Notes: generated by a model from the sequence alone, not told the origin. DNA of 10,590 nucleotides from Kiritimatiellia bacterium (GCA_017521065.1 JAFXEA010000165.1:1-10590), one strand, 5' to 3'. Numbered from the stretch's first letter, positions 1 through 6,971 are shown. Program-made: numbers and translations.

Positions 1-441
1 CGGAGTGCAAAGCCCGCAACCGCCATTGCCTGAAATCACGACATCGACGCCATACTCCCGCAGCCTTTTCTGGAATTCATCCTTTTCGCGCCGCACAACG
101 CCGGGACGCGGAGAAGGTCCCGCCGAGCCGATTTCGTTAAGCAGATACACTTTCGCTGATGGATGGGCTGTTAGAATAAGCCGCTTTAACTCAGGATGCG
201 TGATATTGGCCATGAAACTGCCCCCGACAAGAGCAATGGTTTTCCCGTCAAAAGTATCCAAGGGTTTTGTTGGCGGAATATTCTTTATATCAGCTTGTGG
301 CACCGGTACACAAACGGTATAAACCCGTTCACCGCCGACAGGCGGCATACATACTCCGTTTTTACAGTCATTCGCCAATACGGCAACACCGCTCAATATC
401 GTTGCTACGTTCAACCATATAATGTTCATCGCTATCTCCAT
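1..441 (-). CDS. Probable exported UGSC-like (Cys-form) redox protein, 3' end outside window
   Basis: An open minus-strand frame of 147 codons starts at 441 and is still open at base 1, so the C-terminus is missing. The ATG at 441 has an AGGTGA Shine-Dalgarno 8 nt upstream; an in-frame ATG at 429 preceded by GGAG is the alternative. Residues 5-24 are hydrophobic and followed by A-N-D-C, which looks like a signal peptide or lipoprotein-like segment but lacks N-terminal lysine or arginine. A short C-x4-C follows (C26, C31). The body has a GKTIALVGG strand-turn near residue 66 and ends in ISGNGGCGLCTP, with C142 and C145. The layout (a P-L-x-x-x-x-GK opening, then G-x-G-x-C-G-x-C) resembles the UGSC (seleno)protein family, with cysteine in place of selenocysteine. 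The family call is from memory of the motif and is tentative. Substrate and role are unknown. It is separated from obg by a terminator and has its own promoter. Confidence 0.55.
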   Translation of the reverse strand, partial: MEIAMNIIWLNVATILSGVAVLANDCKNGVCMPPVGGERVYTVCVPVPQADIKNIPPTKPLDTFDGKTIALVGGSFMANITHPELKRLILTAHPSAKVYLLNEIGSAGPSPRPGVVRREKDEFQKRLREYGVDVVISGNGGCGLCTP

Positions 442-556
442 TTGTATCTTCACCTATTGTTATAATGTCATAAACGAAAGAGACATGATTTTATTGCCGC
501 CATGAAGATATAAATTGAAAAGTGCTCATGAACAACGCCTATATCCGCGTCCCCCG
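442..556 (-). other. Long 5' leader of the UGSC-like gene
   Basis: Between the predicted transcription start near 550 and the ATG at 441 lie about 110 nt. They contain only trivial ORFs (for example 12 codons) and no hairpin I would call a riboswitch. A TATAAC hexamer near 457-462 could be a second -10 box but lacks a good -35. The length is enough for leader regulation, but nothing specific is visible. Confidence 0.3.
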
Positions 557-585
557 AAATTAAATCCTTTCAAAGCAAATGTCAA
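557..585 (-). promoter_or_regulatory. Sigma-70-type promoter for the UGSC-like gene
   Basis: Read on the minus strand, a perfect TTGACA -35 (585-580) is followed by a 17-nt spacer and TAATTT -10 (562-557). It lies just after the obg terminator and points at the gene starting at 441, with transcription expected to begin near 550. Confidence 0.6.
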
Positions 586-622
586 TTTGTTAAAAAAACT
601 AAATACCGGATGGCTTCTGGTG

Positions 623-651
623 AAAAAAAAAAGGCGGCACTTTGTACCACC
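623..651 (-). terminator. Intrinsic terminator after obg
   Basis: On the minus strand GGTGGTAC (651-644) can pair over 8 bp, with two G-U pairs, with GTGCCGCC (640-633) across an AAA loop. Ten consecutive Ts (632-623) follow. It begins 27 nt after the obg stop codon and closes the rpsP-rplS-obg unit. Confidence 0.85.
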
Positions 652-678
652 TCAGCCAAGCAAAACCTTAAACATCCG

Positions 679-1875
679 TTACGAGTGGATGTTTCCGCGG
701 GATGGATGGGATTTCTTCTTCGGCGGATCGAGCTTAAGGAATGTCGCGAACCGCATAGCCTCAGCGGGAATCTCATCACCGGTCGTATCCGGCATTTCGG
801 CGATATCAGGCTTCTCCTCATGCGGAGCTTTGGGCTTGACCACGTCGCGTAGGACCTGACGGAACGCCTCCATGCCGAGAGGACCTTCCCAATCCTTCAG
901 GTCGGCATATTCGCGAAGCTCCTTCTGTCCGGCCTCGCAGCAGATGGCGACAGGAGTCACACCCGTCTCGCGCACAAAGCGACGGAGATTCTTGCGCGCC
1001 GCCGCCTTATCCATCTTGTTCGCGACGACCACAAAAGGACGCTCCGCAAGCTCGGGATTGTATTCCGAAATCTCCTTTGCGAGAATTCGATAATCCTCCC
1101 AAGGTTCACGGGCATCGGTGCCGGCCATGTCGATCACATACACCATCACGCGACTGCGCTCAAGATGCTTGAGGAACGCTATACCCAACCCTACGCCCTT
1201 TGATGCGCCTTCGATGATACCAGGAACGTCAGCGACGCGTATCTTCGCGAAATCGGGATACACCATCGTTCCGACAATCGGATTCAACGTTGTGAAAGGA
1301 TAGGAGGCGATCTTCGGCGTAGCCGCAGATATAGAGGAAAGAAGAGAGCTCTTTCCGGCGTTGGGGAAACCAAGGAGACCGGCATCCGCAATCGTTTTGA
1401 GCTCAAGATGCAGACGGCGCTCCTCAGCGGCGCCGCCAGGAGTGTGTTCCGTGGGTGCCTGGTTAACGGAACTCTTGAAATGCACGTTTCCGTAGCCGCC
1501 CGCGCCGCCTTTGGCGACTATCACCTTCTGGTCGGGCTCGAGGATGTCCGCAACGAGCTCCCCCGTTTCGGAATCGGTTACAAGCGTCCCAGGAGGAACA
1601 TCCACGACAAGATCCTTGCCGCGACGTCCGTAGCACTTGCGTCCGGAACCCGGCACTCCATCCTCCGCAAAGAGGTGGGGATCGTAGTAGAGGGATATGA
1701 GCGAATCCACGTGCGTGCTTGCGCGCAGAATCACATCGCCGCCGCGTCCGCCGTCACCGCCGTCAGGCCCGCCGAACGGAACGAGAGCCTCGCGACGGAA
1801 CGTCGCCGCCCCATCGCCGCCCTTCCCGGAGCGGACGATTACATCTACCTGGTCTATGAATGTTCTTGTCTTCAT
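679..1875 (-). CDS. obg: GTPase Obg (CgtA), ribosome-assembly/stress GTPase
   Basis: Obg-family GTPases bind the large ribosomal subunit and link its assembly to GTP/ppGpp status. From the ATG at 1875 the protein has 398 residues. Residues 5 to about 155 form the glycine-rich Obg fold (GKGGDG, GGPDGGDGGRGGDV). The G domain follows with G1 GFPNAGKS (169-176), switch I YPFTTLNPIVG (192-202), G3 DVPG (216-219) and G4 NKMD (286-289). The G5 position reads AICCEAG instead of the usual S-A pair. After about residue 345 there is a charged, proline/lysine-rich tail rather than a recognisable OCT domain. The start at 1875 is preferred because family members begin around the FIDQVDV strand; a GTG at 1899 would add eight residues but lies in a hairpin loop. 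No strong Shine-Dalgarno is visible. It is the last gene of the ribosomal-protein unit. Confidence 0.95.
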   Translation of the reverse strand: MKTRTFIDQVDVIVRSGKGGDGAATFRREALVPFGGPDGGDGGRGGDVILRASTHVDSLISLYYDPHLFAEDGVPGSGRKCYGRRGKDLVVDVPPGTLVTDSETGELVADILEPDQKVIVAKGGAGGYGNVHFKSSVNQAPTEHTPGGAAEERRLHLELKTIADAGLLGFPNAGKSSLLSSISAATPKIASYPFTTLNPIVGTMVYPDFAKIRVADVPGIIEGASKGVGLGIAFLKHLERSRVMVYVIDMAGTDAREPWEDYRILAKEISEYNPELAERPFVVVANKMDKAAARKNLRRFVRETGVTPVAICCEAGQKELREYADLKDWEGPLGMEAFRQVLRDVVKPKAPHEEKPDIAEMPDTTGDEIPAEAMRFATFLKLDPPKKKSHPSRGNIHS

Positions 1876-1885
1876 TTCAAGCAAA

Positions 1886-1914
1886 CGGACGTCCGGCACA
1901 AAGCCGGGCGTCCG
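1886..1914 (-). promoter_or_regulatory. Strong stem-loop in the rplS-obg gap
   Basis: CGGACG (1914-1909) and CCGGC pair with GCCGG and CGTCCG (1897-1886) on the minus strand around a 5-nt loop: 11 base pairs with one C-A mismatch. It ends 10 nt before the obg ATG, where a ribosome-binding site would be expected, and is followed by TTTGCTT, which is too poor in T for a classic terminator. It may weaken obg expression relative to rplS by attenuation or by hiding the ribosome-binding region; this role is inferred. Confidence 0.55.
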
Positions 1915-1941
1915 CCCTCATTCGCGTTAGCTTTACGCGGA

Positions 1942-2316
1942 TTATTTCTTTCTTTTGACGAGCTTGCGGACAGCCTTGTGCGAGCAGAACGTACGCTCCG
2001 TGTAGAGCTTGGCGCGCCAGGAGGCGGAGTTCTTCACGACGCGGATCTTCTCGATCGCGGGGCTGTTGAACGGGAAGAGCTTTTCGACGCGCACGCCGTA
2101 GCTGTCACGGGAAACCGTGAAGTTGCCGGATGCGTTCTTGCGGCCGTTGTCGACTGCGAGCACCTTGCCTTCGAAATCCTGAAGACGGGTCTTCTCGCCT
2201 TCCCTCACGCGGATGGAGACGCGAACGATGTCGCCAGCCTTGAACTCGGGGAAGTTCTTCTCCGCGAGCTTCGCCGTCTGTTCGGCGTTGATCTTGTCCA
2301 GAATCTTGATACCCAT
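1942..2316 (-). CDS. rplS: 50S ribosomal protein L19
   Basis: L19 sits at the interface of the 30S and 50S subunits. The 124-residue product carries the family pattern in order: an N-terminal helix, FKAGDIVRVSIRVREGEKTRLQDFEGKV (about 25-52), FTVSRDSYGVRVEKLFPFNSPAIEKIRVV (about 66-94) and an R-A-K-L-Y segment near 100. The basic C-terminus (S-H-K-A-V-R-K-L-V-K-R-K-K) differs from the common short tail and makes the protein slightly longer than the usual length of about 115. AAGAAGG lies about 6 nt before the ATG. The gene follows rpsP by 28 nt with no rimM or trmD between them, unlike the common rpsP-rimM-trmD-rplS order. Confidence 0.96.
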   Translation of the reverse strand: MGIKILDKINAEQTAKLAEKNFPEFKAGDIVRVSIRVREGEKTRLQDFEGKVLAVDNGRKNASGNFTVSRDSYGVRVEKLFPFNSPAIEKIRVVKNSASWRAKLYTERTFCSHKAVRKLVKRKK

Positions 2317-2344
2317 TTCAAACCTTCTTTCTTCAGGTTAGGCC

Positions 2345-2641
2345 TTAGGCCTCTTCCTTCTTGGCGGGAGCCTTCGCCTTGACCGCGTGGTGCGGCTTGA
2401 GGGCGGGGTTCTTCGCGCGACGGATCAGGGACGCAGCCGTCTCGGTGGGCTTGGCACCCTTGCTGAGCCAGTAGTCGACACGCTCGACATCGAGCTTGAA
2501 GTTGTTATCCTTGAGAGCGGTGTCGTACCAGCCGAGAATCTCGAGGAACTTGCCGTCGCGCGGGGAGCGCTCGTCGGCCGCCACGATGCGGTAGGCAGCG
2601 TGGTTCTTGCATCCGGTACGGCGCAGTCTGATTTTAACCAT
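2345..2641 (-). CDS. rpsP: 30S ribosomal protein S16
   Basis: S16 is a small-subunit assembly protein. The 98-residue product starts M-V-K-I-R-L-R-R-T-G-C and shows the family core YRIVAADERSPRDGKFLEILGWYD (about 17-40), then V-D-Y-W-L-S-K-G-A-K-P-T-E-T. It ends in a lysine/alanine-rich tail beyond the usual core. The frame is open for 27 more codons upstream, but the ATG at 2641 matches the conserved N-terminus and has AGGA about 9 nt upstream; the upstream part overlaps the promoter. It is the first gene of the rpsP-rplS-obg unit. Around the TAA stop the 7-mer GGCCTAA occurs twice in tandem. Confidence 0.96.
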   Translation of the reverse strand: MVKIRLRRTGCKNHAAYRIVAADERSPRDGKFLEILGWYDTALKDNNFKLDVERVDYWLSKGAKPTETAASLIRRAKNPALKPHHAVKAKAPAKKEEA

Positions 2642-2679
2642 TTCTTTGTTTCCTGTTCTTTTTGGTAAAGAGGACGCAT

Positions 2680-2708
2680 AAGATACCACATTCCGCCCCC
2701 GATTGCAA
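2680..2708 (-). promoter_or_regulatory. Strong promoter for rpsP-rplS-obg
   Basis: On the minus strand a TTGCAA -35 (2708-2703), a 17-nt spacer and a TATCTT -10 (2685-2680) predict a start near 2673 and a leader of about 32 nt. A run of Ts (2717-2711) and then a 19-nt A run (minus strand, 2747-2729) lie directly upstream. This is the kind of A/T-rich context that acts as an UP element at ribosomal promoters. Confidence 0.65.
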
Positions 2709-2728
2709 CAAAAAAACATCAAAACCGA

Positions 2729-2747
2729 TTTTTTTTTTTTTTTTTTT
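2729..2747. repeat. 19-nt homopolymer T run (A run on the minus strand)
   Basis: Nineteen consecutive Ts are seen on the plus strand. No hairpin precedes it on that strand, so it does not look like a terminator. Its placement upstream of the rpsP -35 fits an A-tract UP element. Its exact length may be unreliable in sequencing and probably varies between cells. Confidence 0.9.
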
Positions 2748-2935
2748 GTGTGGGGTGAAAATTAAAAAGCCCCATTTTGCCGTAGCACAGTATCCCCTGG
2801 ACCTCAAGTCCAAGTGGAAGCCTTAGTCGGTTCGCCAAAGCTCGCCGCATTCAGGCCGTCCTCACAAAAACGAAGGTCGGAGAAATAACCTGCCGAGTCC
2901 GCGTGCAAAACAGAGCCCACGCTGTATACGAAAGA
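2748..2935. other. Non-coding stretch after pheT, unexplained
   Basis: This is about 190 nt without a gene start or a good terminator. A perfect 5-bp hairpin (TGGAC/GTCCA) lies at 2798-2812 and a weak TGGGG/CCCCA pairing spans the boundary with the T run. Beyond the pheT TGA the same frame stays open for about 44 codons, with protein-like composition (G-Y-F-S-D-L-R-F-C-E-D-G-L), then hits another TGA. It could be a decayed gene end or a dispersed intergenic repeat; neither can be shown from this window. Confidence 0.35.
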
Positions 2936-5380
2936 TCAACCCTCCCGGATCTCGACCGCAAGATTCGCCTTCAGCGACTCCACGATCTTCGCGAACGCGG
3001 CGTTCACCTCGTCATCGGTGAGCGTGCGATCCTCGGCCCGGAAGCTCAAGGAATAGGCGCGGCTCGAACGATCCTTGCCCAATTCCTTGGACGTAAAGAT
3101 ATCAAATAGCTTCACGTCCGTCAACTCCTTGGATGCAGCCATCTTGACGGTCTTCACCACAGCCTCGTGCGTGACATCCGCACCGGCGACGAACGCGATG
3201 TCACGCGTCATCATCGGGAACTGAGGAACGGGAACGATGCGTCCGATGGCGTCAACACGCTTGAGAAGCACCTTGAGATCCATCTCCGCGAGCGCAAGCT
3301 GCGTCGTGAGACGGAACGGATGGCGGAGCTTCTCGGAAACGACTCCGAGGATACCCGCCGGACGTCCATTGATCACAATCTCAAGGGCAGAGGCGAAAGC
3401 CGCATGTTCAACGGGACGGAACTCAGTCTTGCCGACCTTCACGAACTTCACGACGCGCTCGACAGCACCCTTCATCCAAAGAAGCGACTCTTCAACAGAA
3501 ACCGGCTTGACCCGTGCAAGGGCATCGCGTCCGACAGGACCGAAGAAGCCCATCGCAAGCTTCGCGGACTCATGCGGCGCTCCGTCCTTCTTGCTGAATA
3601 CGCGTCCGATTTCAAAGAGCTTGCCTTCCTCAAGACGGTGCGCTGCATTGCGGCCAAGGCTCTGGTATAGCTGCGGCAGAAGCGAATCACGGAGGATTCC
3701 GTATTCTGCACTCACCGGATCAGGAAGCGGAAGACGTTCAGGATTATCCCCGAAAACGTTCAACTCGTTTGCCGAAAGGAACGAATAGTGCATCGCCTCG
3801 TAGAACCCAAGTCCCGTAAGGCAGGAGCGCAGCTTCTCCTGCGCACGGAACGGAGCGTCGTCAAGCGAGGAGATGGACTGTGCGGACGGCATCGTATCCG
3901 GTATGTTGTCGAGACCGTACAGACGCGCAATCTCCTCAACGAGATCCGCCTCCATCTGAAGATCCCAGCGCCAGGACGGAATCGCATACGTTGCACGCCC
4001 CTCCGCCGAAGCAATCTTCTGCAATCCGATGGAATCGAGAATCTGCATCATCCTGTCGTCAGGGATGTCGATGCCAATTAGATTGCGGGCGCGTTCAAAA
4101 ACGATTTCGACAGGCGGATTGTACGCAAAGGCGCCGGAAACGCCCTTATCGGCAAAGGCCTGCCTATTGTCGACGTCAACGACACCCTTTGCGACGACAG
4201 CCTCTCCGTACTTCTGGAGAAGATGCGCAACACGGCGGCTTGCAAGATCGGCGAGATCCTTGTCCACTCCGCGAATATAACGGTAGCTCGCTTCTGTCGC
4301 AAAGCCAAGTTTTGTTGCGGTGTACTTTGTCGTAGCCGGATCGAAAAGCGCGGATTCAATGAGTACACGGTTCGTGCCATCGGCAATCTCGGAATCCTGA
4401 CCTCCCATCACTCCGGCGAGAGCAGAAGGATTCTCCGCGTCGCAGATGAGAAGCATATTCCCGTCAAGCTTGCGCTCAACCCCATCAAGCGTCTTCATCG
4501 TCTCGCCGTCCTTCGCCGAACGGACCACGATCTTGCGTCCCGCTAGCGTCGTATAGTCGAAGGCATGAAGCGGCTGGCCAAGCTCGAGCATCACATAGTT
4601 CGTCACATCGACAAGAAGACCCAGCGAGCGGATGCCGCACGCTTCAAGACGCTTCACCATGAAATCCGGCGAGGGACCATCCTTCACCGATGTGATTACG
4701 CGGGCGGTGTAGCGAGGGCACTTTACGCCATCCTCGACTACAACCTGCACTTCGCCGTTCACATCCGTATCGGATTCGACAAAATCGACTGCCGGCATCT
4801 TCAGCGGACGCCCCAAGATCGCAGCGTACTCACGGGCGAGGCCGACCACGGAAAGAGCGTCAGGACGGTTCCACGTGACCTCGATCTCGAACACCGTCTC
4901 AGGCTTGTCGCCGGGAAGGACATCGCGAAGGAACGCGCCCACCTGGGTATCTGCGGGAAGCTCCATGATGCCTTCATGTGTGCCGCCGGGAATGCCGAGT
5001 TCCTTCGACGAACAGAGCATGCCGAAGGATTCCACTCCGCGAAGCTTGCCCTTCTTGATTTTGAACTCACCCTCAGGGATGAACGCACCAATCCTGGCGA
5101 AAGCGGTCTTGAGGCCAGTACGGCAGTTCGGTGCTCCACAGACGACCTGAATCGTCTCCTTGCCATCCGTCACATTCGCAATGTGCATATGATCGGAGTT
5201 CGGATGCGGCTCGCAGGAAAGCACCTCGCCAACGACAATCTCGTCGCATAACGGCTTAGGTCCGGAAGTCTCAATGGACTCCACCTGCAGACCGGCGCGT
5301 GTCAGCCGTTCCGCAAGATCCTCGGGCTTGATGTCATCGACCTGAATGTACTCATTCAGCCAGCTTATCGGCAACTTCAT
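2936..5380 (-). CDS. pheT: Phenylalanyl-tRNA synthetase beta subunit
   Basis: This is the beta chain of the (alpha-beta)2 enzyme that charges tRNA-Phe; beta carries the editing and tRNA-binding domains. The 814 residues match the full bacterial length. In order: the N-terminal KLPISWLNEY segment; an EMAP-type tRNA-binding domain at about 40-150 (EPHPNSDHMHIANV); the B3/B4 editing module at about 212-390 (DVTNYVMLELGQPLHAFD at 258-275, then ASYRYIRGVD where S-x-R-F-E-R-G is more usual); B5 at about 421-490; the catalytic-like module (LRDSLLPQLYQSLGRN); and a C-terminal FDX-ACB anticodon-binding domain at 719-812. The start overlaps the end of the zinc-finger gene by 29 nt, so translation is probably coupled. 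pheS is not adjacent in this window, whereas pheS-pheT is the common order. Confidence 0.97.
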   Translation of the reverse strand: MKLPISWLNEYIQVDDIKPEDLAERLTRAGLQVESIETSGPKPLCDEIVVGEVLSCEPHPNSDHMHIANVTDGKETIQVVCGAPNCRTGLKTAFARIGAFIPEGEFKIKKGKLRGVESFGMLCSSKELGIPGGTHEGIMELPADTQVGAFLRDVLPGDKPETVFEIEVTWNRPDALSVVGLAREYAAILGRPLKMPAVDFVESDTDVNGEVQVVVEDGVKCPRYTARVITSVKDGPSPDFMVKRLEACGIRSLGLLVDVTNYVMLELGQPLHAFDYTTLAGRKIVVRSAKDGETMKTLDGVERKLDGNMLLICDAENPSALAGVMGGQDSEIADGTNRVLIESALFDPATTKYTATKLGFATEASYRYIRGVDKDLADLASRRVAHLLQKYGEAVVAKGVVDVDNRQAFADKGVSGAFAYNPPVEIVFERARNLIGIDIPDDRMMQILDSIGLQKIASAEGRATYAIPSWRWDLQMEADLVEEIARLYGLDNIPDTMPSAQSISSLDDAPFRAQEKLRSCLTGLGFYEAMHYSFLSANELNVFGDNPERLPLPDPVSAEYGILRDSLLPQLYQSLGRNAAHRLEEGKLFEIGRVFSKKDGAPHESAKLAMGFFGPVGRDALARVKPVSVEESLLWMKGAVERVVKFVKVGKTEFRPVEHAAFASALEIVINGRPAGILGVVSEKLRHPFRLTTQLALAEMDLKVLLKRVDAIGRIVPVPQFPMMTRDIAFVAGADVTHEAVVKTVKMAASKELTDVKLFDIFTSKELGKDRSSRAYSLSFRAEDRTLTDDEVNAAFAKIVESLKANLAVEIREG

Positions 5381-6941
5381 TTGAAACTTCTTCTTTCTTC
5401 TCTACTTCTGTAATCTGTTCCGTCTTCACCTCTTCTGCGGCGGGAGCATCCTCGACTGGGGCTGACTCCACCACTGGATTCTCCTCAGCGGCAGGCGCCG
5501 TCTCAGCAACAGACGTTTCAACCGGTGCGGCGTCATTTCCTTCCGTCGCATCCGACGCCGGGGCATCCTTCTTCGCCGGCAGGCTACGGAACTTGGGATG
5601 GTCTTCAGGCAATGCAAGAAGTCCGTTGAAATACTGTACTACATGCCCCTTCTCGACAAGCCAGCCAAGATGACCCTTCATCTCTGGCGGCAGGTCGCCA
5701 ACGGAGCAGAGCGGATGCTCTTCGACAAACTTGACGACAGCACCAAGCTCAGGAATCGCGTGTTCGGTGTCAAGCGGAGTGGGTTTTGATGCAGAAACGA
5801 ACTCCTGTCCACGCGGATCGTTGGCGCGGAAGAACACCAGCTTGCGATGGTGGAACGCACCGCGAAGCGCGAAGAACAGCGAAGCGGGGAATCTGCGCTC
5901 CTTCGCGATTGCGTCACGCACAGCAAAAAGGTACGGGCGATCCGCGCTCTTCAATGCCTGAGCAAGAGTCATATCGGAGCTTTTCGAAACGCTCTTTAGC
6001 TGCGGCGCGATGTTGCGGCGGAACTCCGCCTCTGCCTGATCGCGCTCAAGTGCAGGAGATGCTGCGACTTCCGTCTCGGCGGACTCTTCCGCCTTCGCTT
6101 CAGATTCGGCGACCTTGAGACGGTAGAAGACCTTCTTCGTAGCGGTCTGGCGCCAAGCTTCGACAGACTCCTGATCACGTACGGTGACAAGACGCGCACG
6201 GTAGTCGTTCTCGTTCATGCCGAGACGCTGAGCGAGCTCACGCACCTTGGAGTTGTATCCATGCAGGTTCGGCGGTCCGATGAGTTCACCGGTCACGCCG
6301 CACTTGACCACGCATCCAAACTGACCAGACGGCGGCTCGACATCCATCTCCTCAGCGGTGTAGTAGTCGCCAAGATGGGTGGACATGATATGCGCATCAA
6401 GAGCCTCTTCGGAGAAGCATGCGAATCCGCAAGCCTTGCAGACATGGAACTTGATCTGCGGATCCTTGGGCGTGACCTTTACATGGCATGCCTCGGGATG
6501 GTCCAGGAAGAACCAGGCGATCTGCTTGAGGGGATAGGCGGCAAAACCAGTCTGAATCTTGCGGATGATGCCGCCAAGCTCCTTCTGTCCAGGCAGGACG
6601 CGAATCTCGGCCTCAAGGGGCTTGATGAACTCGCGCTTCACGAATCCACGCTTTTCAGGCTTGCCGCCATTGAACGGACGGCCACCCTTGCCGTCTCGGT
6701 TGAACGGCTTGCCGGGTCTGGAATCGCGCTTGAAGGAATGGTCTCCCGACGGCTTGGGTCCGTCAAAACGACGCGGTGCGCGACCTTCGCGGGGAGCGCG
6801 CTCTTCGTTCTCCTGCTCGCGGAATCCTCCGCGCCCGGTCTTCGCAACAACCTTGTCGCCAGCCGTCCACGACGGCGCAAAGTCAAACGAGCCGAGTCCG
6901 CTCAGGTCTATCGCTCCGTTCTGTACGTTATCTTCCGCCAT
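5352..6941 (-). CDS. Uncharacterised protein with basic disordered N-terminus and C2H2 zinc finger
   Basis: I cannot name a function. The 529-residue product has four parts. Residues 1-105 are low-complexity and rich in R, G, K and P (several RGG/GRP-like patches), typical of flexible RNA-binding tails. Residues 110-275 form a conserved-looking core with V-L-P-G-Q-K and Y-P-L-K-Q, then a finger C168-x2-C171-x12-H184-x4-H189, then C210-x3-C214-GVTGELIGPPNLHGYN. Residues 300-455 form a second helical region whose end (VVKFVEEHPLCSVGDL ... WLVEKGHVVQYFNG) could be a winged helix. The last 75 residues are acidic, rich in A, E and P. The ATG at 6941 has a perfect AGGAGG 8 nt upstream; in-frame ATGs at 6947 and 6962 fit it worse. 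It lies about 30 nt after the TPR gene and overlaps pheT. The company of pcnB and pheT suggests an RNA or translation role (inference). Confidence 0.85.
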   Translation of the reverse strand: MAEDNVQNGAIDLSGLGSFDFAPSWTAGDKVVAKTGRGGFREQENEERAPREGRAPRRFDGPKPSGDHSFKRDSRPGKPFNRDGKGGRPFNGGKPEKRGFVKREFIKPLEAEIRVLPGQKELGGIIRKIQTGFAAYPLKQIAWFFLDHPEACHVKVTPKDPQIKFHVCKACGFACFSEEALDAHIMSTHLGDYYTAEEMDVEPPSGQFGCVVKCGVTGELIGPPNLHGYNSKVRELAQRLGMNENDYRARLVTVRDQESVEAWRQTATKKVFYRLKVAESEAKAEESAETEVAASPALERDQAEAEFRRNIAPQLKSVSKSSDMTLAQALKSADRPYLFAVRDAIAKERRFPASLFFALRGAFHHRKLVFFRANDPRGQEFVSASKPTPLDTEHAIPELGAVVKFVEEHPLCSVGDLPPEMKGHLGWLVEKGHVVQYFNGLLALPEDHPKFRSLPAKKDAPASDATEGNDAAPVETSVAETAPAAEENPVVESAPVEDAPAAEEVKTEQITEVEKKEEVSNEVADKLAE

Positions 6942-6949
6942 GACCATTC

Positions 6950-6955
6950 CCTCCT
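6950..6955 (-). promoter_or_regulatory. AGGAGG ribosome-binding site of the zinc-finger gene
   Basis: A full AGGAGG on the minus strand, 8 nt before the ATG at 6941, decides between three in-frame ATGs. It is the strongest Shine-Dalgarno in the window and implies efficient translation of this gene compared with pcnB or obg. Confidence 0.8.
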
Positions 6956-6971
6956 GAAACAAGTCTTTACG

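Noticed and set aside
1876..1899. GTG start of Obg at 1899
   Set aside because: It lies in the loop of the hairpin, lacks a Shine-Dalgarno, and family members begin around the FIDQV strand.
1408..2382. A 324-codon open frame on the plus strand
   Set aside because: Antisense to obg, rplS and the end of rpsP, all with strong family motifs; the composition is shadow-like.
2642..2722. A 27-residue N-terminal extension of S16
   Set aside because: It covers the -10 box and leader, does not match the S16 family, and the ATG at 2641 gives the conserved N-terminus.
2709..2747. The T run as a plus-strand terminator
   Set aside because: No hairpin precedes it and no plus-strand gene exists to terminate.
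2796..2840. A tRNA suggested by the TGGAC-CTCAA-GTCCA hairpin and a nearby GGTTCG
   Set aside because: No acceptor stem or D-arm can be paired at the right distances, so there is no cloverleaf.
2801..2935. pheT extended by TGA read-through or recoding
   Set aside because: PheT is already full length and ends after its FDX-ACB domain. Other genes here (pcnB, the finger gene) also use TGA as a normal stop.
4565..5251. A 228-codon plus-strand frame, and similar frames at 3167-3788 and 8042-8962
   Set aside because: All are antisense to pheT or pcnB, whose domains are complete; no plausible ribosome-binding site or motif.
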